Source of the DNA: an uncultured Clostridium sp.
GTDB lineage: Bacteria > Bacillota > Clostridia > TANB77 > CAG-508
NCBI GenBank assembly: GCA_900555615.1
Contig: USMB01000029.1
Coordinates: forward strand, 1 to 21,357
DNA length: 21,357 nucleotides
Direction: 5' to 3'
A program made the position numbers and the translations under genes. Positions 12,947 through 21,347 of this stretch are shown piece after piece (position 1 is the first letter of the stretch; every line of letters starts with the position of its first letter). The notes beneath the pieces were generated by a model. The model was not told the DNA's origin. It searched no databases and saw nothing but the letters and a program-made list of their open reading frames with translations.

Positions 12947-14591
12947 ATGTTCTATATATTTATAAATATAGCATTAGTTATATTATCTATATTTCTAGTA
13001 TTTTGTGGATTATTGGGAAAGAAGTTTAAAGATAGCTTTATTAATAAAATATTTAATAAATTATATTCCTTTGTTAGTCAACACTATAAAACAACAATCT
13101 TCATTCTATTTTCATTAACTATATTTACATCTACTTTTAAACTTGGTAAAGTTCCCTATGGGTTACACGTAGATGAGGCAGGAATGGCTTATGATGCACT
13201 ATCTCTGTCCCAATATGGTGTTGATAGGTATTTAAACAGATTTCCTGCTTATTTAATTAATTATGGTGGAGGCCAAAGTGCCATGTATGCTTATCTTTCT
13301 GCTATTTTAATTAAAATATTCGGATATAGCATAAATATTATTAGAACTCCAGCAGTAATTCTTAGATTATTGATTTTTATTAGTGGACTATTCATCATGA
13401 AAAATGAAAATAATAAACTTAAAACTTTTTCATTTTTATTTTTATTAACTATATCACCCTATTTCATTATGCAATCCAGATGGGGATTAGATTGTAATTT
13501 AATGGTAGGTTTTCTAACTATATCCGTTTGTCTTTTAATTCAAGCAATTACAAAAAATAATATAAAATTATTATTTATTAGCGGACTTTTGTTTGGCCTA
13601 ACTTTATACACTTATGCTTTATCATATATAATTGTGCCTATTTTACTTTTTTTTACTTGCGTCTACCTATTATATATAAAAAAAACAAATATAAAAGAAC
13701 TCATCATTCTTGGAACTCCAATATTTTTATTAGCACTTCCTCTTATATTAATGATTCTTGTAAATAATGGCTTTATAGATGAGATGGAAGGCTTAATAAC
13801 TATCCCTTTATTGAAAGATTATAGAGGAGCCGAAATTTCTTTGAAAAATATATTCAATAATTTATACATATTGCGGTTCTATTTTTAGTTTTGATAATCC
13901 TGCTATATTTGGAAATATATTGATTTACAATTCTATCCCTTATTTTGGCACTATATATTACTTTACGATACCATTCTTTATTGTTGGATTTATTAACTGC
14001 TTAAAAAATTTTTATAATTCCTTAAAGGAAAAAAAATTTAATATTGAAAATATATTTATTTTTTGGTTTTTCTGTGTAATAATATGTCAATTAATAATAT
14101 CTCAACCTAATATAAATAAAGCAAATAGTATATTTGTACCAATAATATATTTTTCAGCATCTGGAATTGTTAATGTTTCTAAGAAGCTTAAGAATATAAT
14201 AATACCTATAACTCTACTGCTTTTACTTAATTTCGGACTATTTTTTAATTATTATTTTTATCATTATAACGATGATACAATGGACCAATATTTCTTTGCT
14301 ACTTATTATCTAGACGCCTTAGAATATAGTCAGAATTTAGGTAAAACTAATATTTATATTGAAAATGATTTAACTGCTCAAGAATATATCTATATATTAT
14401 TAAATAACTTCGTTTCTCCTTATGAATACGATGAAAAAAACATTGAAACATACCACAATTCTATAGATACCTTGTATACTATTGGTATACCTGATCAAAT
14501 TTCTTTAGATGCTACATATATAATTGGAAATGATACAGAATTATTCGAGAAGTTTAAATCTTTAAAATTTAATTACACAAGCTTTCGGTAA
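12947..14591 (+). pseudogene. GT39-type membrane glycosyltransferase, frameshifted
   Basis: Two adjacent frames together encode about 548 residues of a polytopic GT-C fold protein (PMT/ArnT, GT39 type) that would move sugar from a polyprenyl-phosphate donor outside the membrane. The first part (12947-13888) has many hydrophobic helices and the GLHVDEAGMAYDAL loop with the Asp76-Glu77 pair expected of GT-C active sites. Its frame stops at TAG 13886; the next frame continues SFDNPAIFG..SIPYFGTIYYF, the expected family continuation, to 14591. One surplus T in the run 13882-13886 explains the break: removing it joins Y-F-S-F-D-N-P-A. It may be a recent mutation, a sequencing error or a +1 slip at UUU-UAG. 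The C-terminal soluble part starts near 14300. Promoter and ribosome site are intact. Confidence 0.75.
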
Positions 14592-14720
14592 AATAACAGT
14601 ATTTTATCACCAAAGGTAAGTTATAATTAACTATGAAGTAAAATAAAAATTTTCGTAAATGGATGTTGAATATGTTTAAATACATATCCCTTTACTATTT
14701 ATACGAAAGGAGATAAAAAA

Positions 14721-15269
14721 TTGGAAGAATTAATAAAGCGTTCCTTAAAAGGTGATCAAGATGCTCACACGGAACTAATTAAAAGTATACAAGTTGAAAT
14801 GTATAAAATCGCAAACTCACAGTTAAATAATATTGAGGATGTAAATGATGCTATACAAGAAACAATTATACATTCATATAATAAATTACATACACTAAAA
14901 AACCATGATTTTTTTAAAACATGGATTATAAGAATCTTAATAAATGAATGTCATAACATTCATCGCAAAAGAAAAAAGCAATTAGGACTTTTTAATAAAA
15001 TTTCAAATTCAGTAGACATTGTTTCATCTTCAGAAAAGGAAATACAAAATAAAGAAAATGATATAGACTTTGATTTATTAATAAAGAGTCTAAATTATGA
15101 TGAACGACTTATTCTCACTCTTTATTATAAAAATAAATATACACTCACAGAAATATCGAATATTTTAGATATTAAAGTTAATACTGTAAAGAGTAAGATT
15201 TTAAGAGCAAAGCAAAAATTACAACAATTATACAGTAAAGGAGGGATAAATAATGGAACAAAAAAATAA
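14721..15269 (+). CDS. ECF-type RNA polymerase sigma factor (module 1)
   Basis: A 182-residue two-domain sigma factor. Region 2 includes IEDVNDAIQETIIHSYNKL and FKTWIIRILINECHNIHRKR; region 4 includes DERLILTLYYKNKYTLTEIS and the helix-turn-helix IKVNTVKSKILRAKQKL. It starts at TTG 14721 with AAAGGAG upstream. It overlaps the membrane protein gene downstream by 17 bases, the usual sigma/anti-sigma arrangement. It is clearly related to the sigma factor at 19831-20349: both start MEEL and share DAIQETI, FKTWII.ILINEC and LILTLYY. It would switch a small regulon in response to an envelope signal. Target promoters are unknown. Confidence 0.9.
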   Translation: MEELIKRSLKGDQDAHTELIKSIQVEMYKIANSQLNNIEDVNDAIQETIIHSYNKLHTLKNHDFFKTWIIRILINECHNIHRKRKKQLGLFNKISNSVDIVSSSEKEIQNKENDIDFDLLIKSLNYDERLILTLYYKNKYTLTEISNILDIKVNTVKSKILRAKQKLQQLYSKGGINNGTKK

Positions 15270-16338
15270 ATTTGATACATTCGATAAGCCTGATGATTTT
15301 GATAAAATGTTATTTGATTACTACGACAATAAGAATGAAGAAGTTCCTCTATCAACTCAAAACACTATTGAAAATGCATTTAAAGATAAACACAAAGAGA
15401 AATCTACTACAATTATATTATTAAAAAGAGTTGCAATATTTATCCTTTGTATCGGAATCGTTACAGCAACAACTGTTTATGCAAAAGATATAATTAATTT
15501 TATAACGAATATTTTTATAAATAGTACTCCAGGTATTGATAAAGCTGTTGATAATGGATATGTTCAAAATGTTGATATGGATTTTATAACCTACAATAAT
15601 ATTGGAGTAAAAGTTGATTATGTGCTAATGGATAATAATAATCTAGACATTTCTTTTGTATATAAATATTACGATGATAATATAGAAATTGATAATATTT
15701 CATTTAATACATTATCTATAAAAGATGAAAATAATAACATGCTATTCTGGCTTTCAGAAAATGCAATACCTAATAATGATGGTATTGTGCTATTAGACAC
15801 TAATGCAAAGTTTAATAACATAGAAAAGAATATTGAAAATAAAACAATACGATCATCATTGCTTCTAACTTCAGAGAATTTTCCAAACTCTCAAATACTT
15901 ACTATATCAATCTCTAGTATTGCTATAAAAATTAACAATCAATCTACTTATGTAGATGGAAATTGGAATTTTTCAATAAACTTAGATAATAAATTCGTAA
16001 CCAGAAATAGCTCTGAATATCATTCAAATAGTACCAGTCCTTATGTTGATTCTGTGAAAACATCTCTTAGTAATACATCTCTAATAATAGAACTCAATTT
16101 TAATGTATTATTAGATGAAATGAATTTTATAAGGCCTACTAATATAACTTTATATGACAATAACAATGTTAATTATAACTATACTAACTTAAATATAAAA
16201 AATATTTCTACAGTTGAACCTTATAGCAGTGTTATGACTATAACATATCCTATTACAAGTTATGACAATATAGACTCTCTTTGTTTACATATTAACTTAA
16301 GTTCCGAAAACAGTATAGATGTTAAATTGTTAAAATAA
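15253..16338 (+). CDS. Membrane anti-sigma factor, DUF4179 type (module 1)
   Basis: A 361-residue protein with a cytoplasmic N-terminus of about 50 residues, one membrane helix at about 52-76 (TTIILLKRVAIFILCIGIV) and a large Asn/Ser/Thr-rich beta-strand region outside the cell. This is the layout of DUF4179 anti-sigma factors, which hold the sigma at the membrane until the outer domain senses a signal. Its start lies inside the end of the sigma gene, after AAAGGAGG. The sensor domain is very Asn-rich and AT-biased. The signal is unknown. The gene ends before the hairpin at 16354-16370. Confidence 0.75.
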   Translation: MEQKNKFDTFDKPDDFDKMLFDYYDNKNEEVPLSTQNTIENAFKDKHKEKSTTIILLKRVAIFILCIGIVTATTVYAKDIINFITNIFINSTPGIDKAVDNGYVQNVDMDFITYNNIGVKVDYVLMDNNNLDISFVYKYYDDNIEIDNISFNTLSIKDENNNMLFWLSENAIPNNDGIVLLDTNAKFNNIEKNIENKTIRSSLLLTSENFPNSQILTISISSIAIKINNQSTYVDGNWNFSINLDNKFVTRNSSEYHSNSTSPYVDSVKTSLSNTSLIIELNFNVLLDEMNFIRPTNITLYDNNNVNYNYTNLNIKNISTVEPYSSVMTITYPITSYDNIDSLCLHINLSSENSIDVKLLK

Positions 16339-16353
16339 TTTTATTTCAAAAGA

Positions 16354-16383
16354 CACCCTTATTTAGGGTGCCTTCTGTTTTTT
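16354..16383 (+). terminator. Terminator after anti-sigma module 1
   Basis: CACCCT (16354-16359), loop TATTT, AGGGTG (16365-16370), then CCTTCTG and six T. The stem is GC-rich; the T run begins seven bases after it, so termination may be partial. Confidence 0.6.
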
Positions 16384-16409
16384 ATAAGGAAATGATTTGC
16401 AAAATTTCA

Positions 16410-16664
16410 TTAGCTCCAGCTATCGATTACCATTCTAATTTTCAGATTAGAAGTAGAACCCGTTGCAAGATAATACTTAAAATAATACGTTCTATTAGCT
16501 ACAATGCTAATAGAAGGTACAATTGTAGTACTTCCATCAGCGGTTACGGTACTAACACTCAGGCAATTACCATTGTAATCCCACAGTTGAGCAGAGACCT
16601 GTTTGTTTACAGGATTTCCATCAGAGCCAGTAACAGTAATGGCATAAGAAAGATATATTGTATA
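16410..16664 (-). pseudogene. Remnant of an Ig-like/beta-sandwich surface protein, C-terminal end
   Basis: On the minus strand an 84-codon frame with no start codon reads YAITVTGSDGNPVNKQVSAQ, then LWDYNGNCLSVSTVTADGST and ends MVIDSWS, TAA at 16410-16412. This alternating pattern with a GxPV turn and a following DG-T repeat is typical of Ig-like or carrier domains of bacterial surface proteins. Upstream the frame is closed by TAG (16665-16667), but the next frame continues the same kind of sequence (KFGENIVYNISF), so a frameshift lies near 16650. It then runs into the A-tract block at 16693-16718, where all similarity ends. Base composition is less AT-rich than the flanks. It is a decayed gene end. 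Confidence 0.6.
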
Positions 16665-16741
16665 CTATATTTTCACCAAATTTCAGGAAACTAAAAAAAG
16701 GTAAAAAAAGTTAAAAAAGACAAAATTTATAAAATATATTA

Positions 16742-16768
16742 GGATAATTTTAAGAATTATCCTTTTTT
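16742..16768 (+). terminator. Terminator at the convergent point
   Basis: GGATAATT (16742-16749), loop TTAAG, AATTATCC (16755-16762), followed by six T in the plus direction: a good plus-strand terminator. It includes the stop codon of the minus-strand gene at 16750 and has only a weak U-tract in that direction. Confidence 0.65.
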
Positions 16769-17745
16769 ATAGAACATAATATTTGTTGATTGCCCTTCTC
16801 ATCAAGAAGAATATATCTAATATATTTATCATTTATATCATTATTAGTTACTTTTACAATTCTATTACCTGTACGGTAAAACATTTTATCCTCTTTTGAA
16901 TTAATCAATCGACAGCTCATGTTTATTTTTCCAGATTTATATTCAATATCAAAAATCGAAACTTGTATACCGTATTCATAATCAAAAATTCTCAAGAACC
17001 CCTCCTTCTCTTGCTTGCAATTATTCATAAATTCATTCAACAAATCTTTATTGTCAGAAATTATCTCATTATTTTTAACAACAAAACAACCATCATTTAT
17101 TGCTTCCTGAGTTGTATAATCACTACTTAATTCTGTTATATCTGTATATTCTTTTGGAGCCTGTGGTATATTTGGAATATTATTTATTTCAACATTTTCT
17201 CTGTCTAATTCTTTAGATACTTTAACTGAAATAACAGTGTCGTTTTCATTCCATTTATCCTTTGCTTTTAAGTCAATATACATTTTCTCATCTTTGTCAT
17301 AAATGTCTGAAATATATCGACTTATTGTATCATAATTTTCTCCTGCTATTATGATTACAAATGATTCTTCAAAATCTTTCTCTTCCATTTCCACAAGGTT
17401 ATCCCACATTTTTGTTGCACTTATATAGTCATTATAGTTGTATATTCTTTTATAATAAAATCCGTTCAAATATAGCATATCTTGATTGTAATCATATCCG
17501 GTATGTGCATCAAAATCAGTTGTTGTATCTTTTTGAATATAATTATATCTTGCAACTCCCGCATAGATGATTCCACTAGTAGCAATCATTCCTAAAATAA
17601 AACTAGCCGCTGTACTTATTTTTCTTTTTATTTCTGTATTCTTATATTGATGTTTTTTAAAAAATATATCCTTAACATTTGAATTTATATAATTATTATA
17701 TTTTTTCCAAACTCCATTAACAAATACTTCATCATCCCTTGTCAT
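16750..17745 (-). CDS. Membrane anti-sigma-like protein with DUF4362-like outer domain (module 2)
   Basis: A 331-residue protein with a basic N-terminal cytoplasmic part of about 43 residues, one membrane helix at about 44-63 (STAASFILGMIATSGIIYAG) and an outer region. Residues 209-300 (TTQEAINDGCFVVKNNEIIS, then a KEGFLRIFDYEYGIQVSIFDIEY stretch) resemble DUF4362, a domain of Bacillota lipoproteins and membrane proteins of unknown role. The part between (70-200) is unassigned. Its start overlaps the upstream sigma gene by 14 bases, with AAGGAGG inside that gene. Position and topology make it the partner of that sigma factor; the anti-sigma role is inference, because no classical zinc-binding (ZAS) motif is present. 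Confidence 0.68.
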   Translation of the reverse strand: MTRDDEVFVNGVWKKYNNYINSNVKDIFFKKHQYKNTEIKRKISTAASFILGMIATSGIIYAGVARYNYIQKDTTTDFDAHTGYDYNQDMLYLNGFYYKRIYNYNDYISATKMWDNLVEMEEKDFEESFVIIIAGENYDTISRYISDIYDKDEKMYIDLKAKDKWNENDTVISVKVSKELDRENVEINNIPNIPQAPKEYTDITELSSDYTTQEAINDGCFVVKNNEIISDNKDLLNEFMNNCKQEKEGFLRIFDYEYGIQVSIFDIEYKSGKINMSCRLINSKEDKMFYRTGNRIVKVTNNDINDKYIRYILLDEKGNQQILCSIKKDNS

Positions 17746-18307
17746 AATTGTTATCCTCCTTTACAAATTTTTCTAGTAATTTTTTAGCTCTATGAATAGC
17801 CATTTTAGTTTTGGGCATACTTTGATTTAATATTTTACATATTTCTTTATATTTAAATCCTTGAAAATAGTATAAATAAATTACTATTTGATATTCATTT
17901 TTCAATTTTTTTATTGTTTTAATCAAAGCATTATAGTTTTCCTTAATAATGAACTCATTTTCTATATTCCCTTCTAAATTTACATTATTAAGAATTGCAT
18001 CTTCTACATAAATAGTTCGTTTTTCCCTTTTCAAATAATTTAGTGCTCTTGATTTAGCTATTGTATATAAATATGTTTTAAATGAATATTTAAAATCGTA
18101 TTCTACTTTATTTATTATCATATACATAAAACTATCTTGAGCAATATCCTCGGCTATCTCTATATTTTTAACATATGTCATTATAAAATTTGTTAACATT
18201 TTTCTGTGTTTTATTATTAAATAGTTAAAAGCATCGTTATCACCTTTTAAAAATAATTTATATAGCTCAATATCAGATTTTCCATTTGTTGTTTCGCACG
18301 TTTCCAA
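17732..18307 (-). CDS. ECF-type RNA polymerase sigma factor (module 2)
   Basis: A 191-residue ECF sigma factor of a different subgroup from the other two. Region 2: DAFNYLIIKHRKMLTNFI, IEIAEDIAQDSFMYMI and SFKTYLYTIAKSRALNYLKR. Region 4: LKNEYQIVIYLYYFQGFKYKEIC and the helix-turn-helix QSMPKTKMAIHRAKKLLEK. The AEDIAQDSF and KYKEI patterns are close to the SigW/SigX type. It begins at TTG 18307 after GGTGGGAG. It overlaps the membrane protein downstream by 14 bases, so the two are co-expressed. Confidence 0.9.
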   Translation of the reverse strand: METCETTNGKSDIELYKLFLKGDNDAFNYLIIKHRKMLTNFIMTYVKNIEIAEDIAQDSFMYMIINKVEYDFKYSFKTYLYTIAKSRALNYLKREKRTIYVEDAILNNVNLEGNIENEFIIKENYNALIKTIKKLKNEYQIVIYLYYFQGFKYKEICKILNQSMPKTKMAIHRAKKLLEKFVKEDNNYDKG

Positions 18308-18383
18308 TTTTCTCCCACCTTTCCTAATTTATCATTATTACAATAAAATATAATAATTTGTCACATTCTTTTATAAAAAACTT

Positions 18384-18412
18384 ATATTATAATATCATTA
18401 TGTTAGTTACAA
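18384..18412 (-). promoter_or_regulatory. Candidate promoter of sigma module 2
   Basis: On the minus strand TTGTAA (18407-18412), 17 bases, TAATAT (18384-18389); a better TATAAT lies at 18386-18391 but with only 15 bases between. The leader would be about 70 bases. AT-rich context makes chance matches likely. The rest of 18308-18486 holds no gene that I can see. Confidence 0.4.
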
Positions 18413-18486
18413 TCTATTAAAAAAATAAAAAAAGGAAAAATATACCTCACTGAAAAAACTTTAAAATAACTTATTAATAAATTTTT

Positions 18487-18509
18487 GGGAGATAGTTAAA
18501 CTACCTCCC
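18487..18509. terminator. Hairpin after anti-sigma module 3
   Basis: On the minus strand GGGAGGTAGTT pairs with AACTATCTCCC over eleven positions with one G-U; on the plus strand that position is a mismatch. It lies nine bases after the stop of the gene at 18518. The minus-strand U-tract is poor (AAAAATTTATT), so it may stabilise the 3' end more than terminate. Confidence 0.5.
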
Positions 18510-18517
18510 TTTACTGT

Positions 18518-19834
18518 TTATTTTTTTGTTAAATCTATATTTAAAGCTTCTAATTCTACTTGTCTAGTTCCATTTCCAGAATCTTTAGTCCAAATTTGTT
18601 CTGATATTGTTGGAATTATCTTTAAACCATTCATATTTTCAGTTCTTTCAATAATAATAATTTCTGAAATATTCATTGTAGCCTTTTCTGTTGCATTACT
18701 TTTTATATCATATACATCATCTTCATCAATTTCTTTTCCTTTATAAACAAAGTTCTCATTTAATTCACTTGTATAGGAAGTTAATTCTATTCCATTTTCA
18801 TCAAAAACTTTAGCTTCTCTATTTAGCATATTATTTACATTTTTCGAATCAATATTATCTATTTGAATTGAAACAGTTACTATAATATGTAGTGGTGTTA
18901 TTCTTATCTTTTCAACCTTCTGTGTCATATCTTTGTATCTAGATTCATTAAACTCTGGAATAATAATCTCTGTATTTTCTGAAATACGCTTTTTAGATAC
19001 TTTCACATTAATTTTTCCATCTAGATCAAAAGTTCTGTAATTTCCTTGTGCATTAGCAATACCACCATTTTTTCCTGTGTCTCCTTGATTTCTAATAACA
19101 TTATTACAAAAGGTTAAAGTTATCTCATCATTTCCTTTTGTCATGTCTTGTGTTAAGAAATACATTTGATATAATTTATATTCATAATCAGATATTTGGG
19201 TTAAGGTTTGTAGTTTTCCTGCACAATAACTATTTCCATCAACAATAATACTATTTTCCATATTTCCATTAAATCCAACATAAAATATATTTTTTATTCC
19301 TTTTTCTTTTTCTTGAATTAACAGGTCTTTTTGACTTTCGTTTTCTTTTAATTCTATAAATTCATCTTCAATCATATTTTCGCCAAGTCGTAAGTACTCT
19401 TTATCTTCTTGACTCACATGAACATCAAATTCAAGTAAAACATAATTTTCATCATATATTGTAGACACCAATTCTACAGTTGTTTCACCATGTTTTAATT
19501 TTTGACCATTAACTGCCTCTTTATATTCTGAATACTCATCCGAAAATTTGATTCCTGAACTTATCCATTCAAACACAGGCTTTCCATCTATACTTCCTCT
19601 TAAAGCAACACAAACTGTAACACCTCCTGCCAAAACAATTATTATTGAAGTAATGGCTGTTGCAAATTTCCTTATCCAGCTGTTTTTTATTGTTTGTATT
19701 ATTGATTTTATTCCTTTATTTTCTTCATTTGTGTCCAAATTCTTTAATGCATATTCTATTTTGTTATGTACTTTCTGTGGAATTCTTTTATCTTCTGCGT
19801 TTGCTCTTTGTAATACTTTTTCAATGTCTTTCAT
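18518..19834 (-). CDS. Membrane anti-sigma factor, DUF4179 type (module 3)
   Basis: A 438-residue protein. The cytoplasmic N-terminus (1-55) ends in a basic patch NSWIRK, a single membrane helix spans about 57-77 (FATAITSIIIVLAGGVTVCVAL), and the outer DUF4179-type region has SGIKFSDEYSEYKEAVNGQK, YDENYVLLEFDVHVSQED and a C-terminal beta-rich domain with KVSKKRISENTEIIIPEF. It overlaps its sigma gene by four bases (ATGA). It is the larger counterpart of the protein at 15253-16338, sharing topology but little sequence in the sensor. It should sequester its sigma factor at the membrane until a signal acts; the signal is unknown. Confidence 0.78.
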   Translation of the reverse strand: MKDIEKVLQRANAEDKRIPQKVHNKIEYALKNLDTNEENKGIKSIIQTIKNSWIRKFATAITSIIIVLAGGVTVCVALRGSIDGKPVFEWISSGIKFSDEYSEYKEAVNGQKLKHGETTVELVSTIYDENYVLLEFDVHVSQEDKEYLRLGENMIEDEFIELKENESQKDLLIQEKEKGIKNIFYVGFNGNMENSIIVDGNSYCAGKLQTLTQISDYEYKLYQMYFLTQDMTKGNDEITLTFCNNVIRNQGDTGKNGGIANAQGNYRTFDLDGKINVKVSKKRISENTEIIIPEFNESRYKDMTQKVEKIRITPLHIIVTVSIQIDNIDSKNVNNMLNREAKVFDENGIELTSYTSELNENFVYKGKEIDEDDVYDIKSNATEKATMNISEIIIIERTENMNGLKIIPTISEQIWTKDSGNGTRQVELEALNIDLTKK

Positions 19835-20349
19835 AAAATTTCTTCCTCCTTTTCAAGTTGCTTTCTTATTTTATTTTTAGCTCTTGCCATCTTGCTTTTT
19901 ATTGTATTCTCTTTTATTTTCACTATTTTGCTTATTTCTTTAATTGTATATTTAGAACAATAATATAACGTTAAAATAAGTTTTTCTTCAGAGTCTAAAT
20001 CTTTTATTAAGACTTCAAATTCAATATTGTCAGATTCATCATTTGATACTAGATATTTTTCCATTTCCTTGTCTTCATATGATATAGAATACTTACTTTT
20101 TTTCTTATATATATTATTACATTCATTTATTAATATTTTAATTATCCATGTTTTAAAAACAGAATTATCTCTTAACTTTTTAATGTTTTTATAACTTTTA
20201 TAAATAGTTTCCTGAATTGCATCTCCTATATCATCATCGCTTTTTAGTTTTGACTTAGCGATTAAATATAGCTCTTTTTCTGTTGCCATAATTAACTCTG
20301 AAAATGCTCTTTTGTCATCATTTTTAGCTTTTTCTACTAGTTCTTCCAT
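19831..20349 (-). CDS. ECF-type RNA polymerase sigma factor (module 3)
   Basis: A 172-residue ECF sigma factor. Region 2: DIGDAIQETIYKSYKNIKKL and FKTWIIKILINECNNIYKKK; region 4: SEEKLILTLYYCSKYTIKEI and the helix-turn-helix IKENTIKSKMARAKNKI. The start is set at ATG 20349: GGAGG lies five bases before it, and from there the protein begins MEEL like its paralogue at 14721. A TTG four codons earlier overlaps the ribosome site and is unlikely. It is coupled to the DUF4179 gene by an ATGA overlap. An ECF-like TGAAAC motif lies upstream. Confidence 0.9.
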   Translation of the reverse strand: MEELVEKAKNDDKRAFSELIMATEKELYLIAKSKLKSDDDIGDAIQETIYKSYKNIKKLRDNSVFKTWIIKILINECNNIYKKKSKYSISYEDKEMEKYLVSNDESDNIEFEVLIKDLDSEEKLILTLYYCSKYTIKEISKIVKIKENTIKSKMARAKNKIRKQLEKEEEIL

Positions 20350-20393
20350 TTGTTCCTCCAAATTTTAAAATATGTACATATTGATGCTTATTA

Positions 20394-20421
20394 GACAGTT
20401 TATATTCCTCATTTAGTTTCA
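20394..20421 (-). promoter_or_regulatory. Possible ECF-type promoter of module 3
   Basis: On the minus strand TGAAAC (20416-20421), 18 bases, TGTCTA starting at 20397. TGAAAC is the usual -35 of SigW/SigV-type promoters and TGTC is near their CGTC/CGTA -10; the spacer is one or two bases longer than usual. This would allow autoregulation. Confidence 0.35.
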
Positions 20422-20436
20422 TCAAATAAAAAATTC

Positions 20437-20462
20437 AAAAAAGACTAGGAAAACTCCCAGTC
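20437..20462 (-). terminator. Terminator of the SEDS gene
   Basis: On the minus strand GACTGGGA, loop GTTT, TCCTAGTC (20443-20462) form an 8-bp stem with one G-U pair, then six T (20442-20437). It shares AAAAAGACTAGGAAA with the toxin terminator at 12530. Confidence 0.8.
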
Positions 20463-20504
20463 CTTTATTCTTCTTTCGTCTCAAATAGTACTTAAATTTC
20501 TTCT

Positions 20505-21347
20505 TTATTTTTCTTCTACTTCTTCAAAAAAGAAGTCTTCTATTTTTGCAACTAATTTTGATTTCTTTGGTTCTTCGAAATTAATATCTTTTCTTCTATA
20601 TACTGACAAAAATAATGCCATATATAAGAGATTTGCAATAAACGCAGCTTTTCCACCTGAAATAAGTGGCAATTGAAATTCAGCAGTTCCTATAATTCCA
20701 AAATTCATTGCTAAATCGCATATAGTCTGTACAATAAACAAACTAGTAATTCCAATTACAACCAGCTTTCCATATGGATCTGTAATTTTTCTCACACTCA
20801 GAATCAGTTTTATATCAAATGCTAGCAAAATTAATATCAATCCCAAACTTGCAATCCAGCCATATTCTGACAATATTCCTAAAAACGCAAATTCTCCGCT
20901 TATCCCAAACCAGTTTTGTATGCTAGAAAAATACCCTTGTTCATCTTTTAAAGATATGCCTTCTAAGTCAGCCTTTCCTAATAATTTAGCAGCTTTAAAA
21001 ATTTCTTTTCTTACAAAATCAATTCTTCTTTCTCCTACAGTATCTACACCAACCCAATTAGCTGATGTATATTTATCCCTCCTATGCATCTGCCTAGTAG
21101 GAACTATACATATAATAATTGATAATAATGAAAATCCTACAATTGTTACTGCTATAAACATAATCATTTTTTTGATTTGTTTACTTTTTAGTAATTCTCT
21201 TATTGAAATAATTAAATACACCATAGCTACAAGAAATCCTGAAACAAAATTAATCATTAATGATGATATTACTGCCAAGCAACTTAACACTATTAATTTT
21301 ACGGTTCTATAATAAATGTTGGGGTGGTTAAATAAATACTTCAACAT
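20505..21347 (-). CDS. FtsW/RodA/SpoVE (SEDS) family protein, divergent, probably 5'-truncated
   Basis: At least 280 residues with about six membrane helices, matching the C-terminal two-thirds of SEDS proteins, the peptidoglycan glycosyltransferases of division, elongation and sporulation. The match is in FAFLGILSEYGWIASLGLIL, TDPYGKLVVIGITSLFIVQT, NFGIIGTAEFQLPLISGGKA and the closing YRRKD. The usual TG-x-x-LPF-x-S-x-GG motif is altered (AEFQLPLISGGK), and the QPDLGTA block is not recognisable, so activity is uncertain. SEDS proteins are normally 370-400 residues; the frame has no stop between 21347 and the window edge, so the real start probably lies outside. The charged C-terminus ends EDFFFEEVEEK. 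A strong terminator follows at 20437-20462. Confidence 0.75.
   Translation of the reverse strand: MLKYLFNHPNIYYRTVKLIVLSCLAVISSLMINFVSGFLVAMVYLIISIRELLKSKQIKKMIMFIAVTIVGFSLLSIIICIVPTRQMHRRDKYTSANWVGVDTVGERRIDFVRKEIFKAAKLLGKADLEGISLKDEQGYFSSIQNWFGISGEFAFLGILSEYGWIASLGLILILLAFDIKLILSVRKITDPYGKLVVIGITSLFIVQTICDLAMNFGIIGTAEFQLPLISGGKAAFIANLLYMALFLSVYRRKDINFEEPKKSKLVAKIEDFFFEEVEEK

Noticed and set aside
16368..16694. 108-codon plus-strand frame after the module 1 terminator
   Set aside because: It lacks a ribosome site and begins inside a terminator; the minus strand of the same stretch gives the coherent Ig-like remnant.
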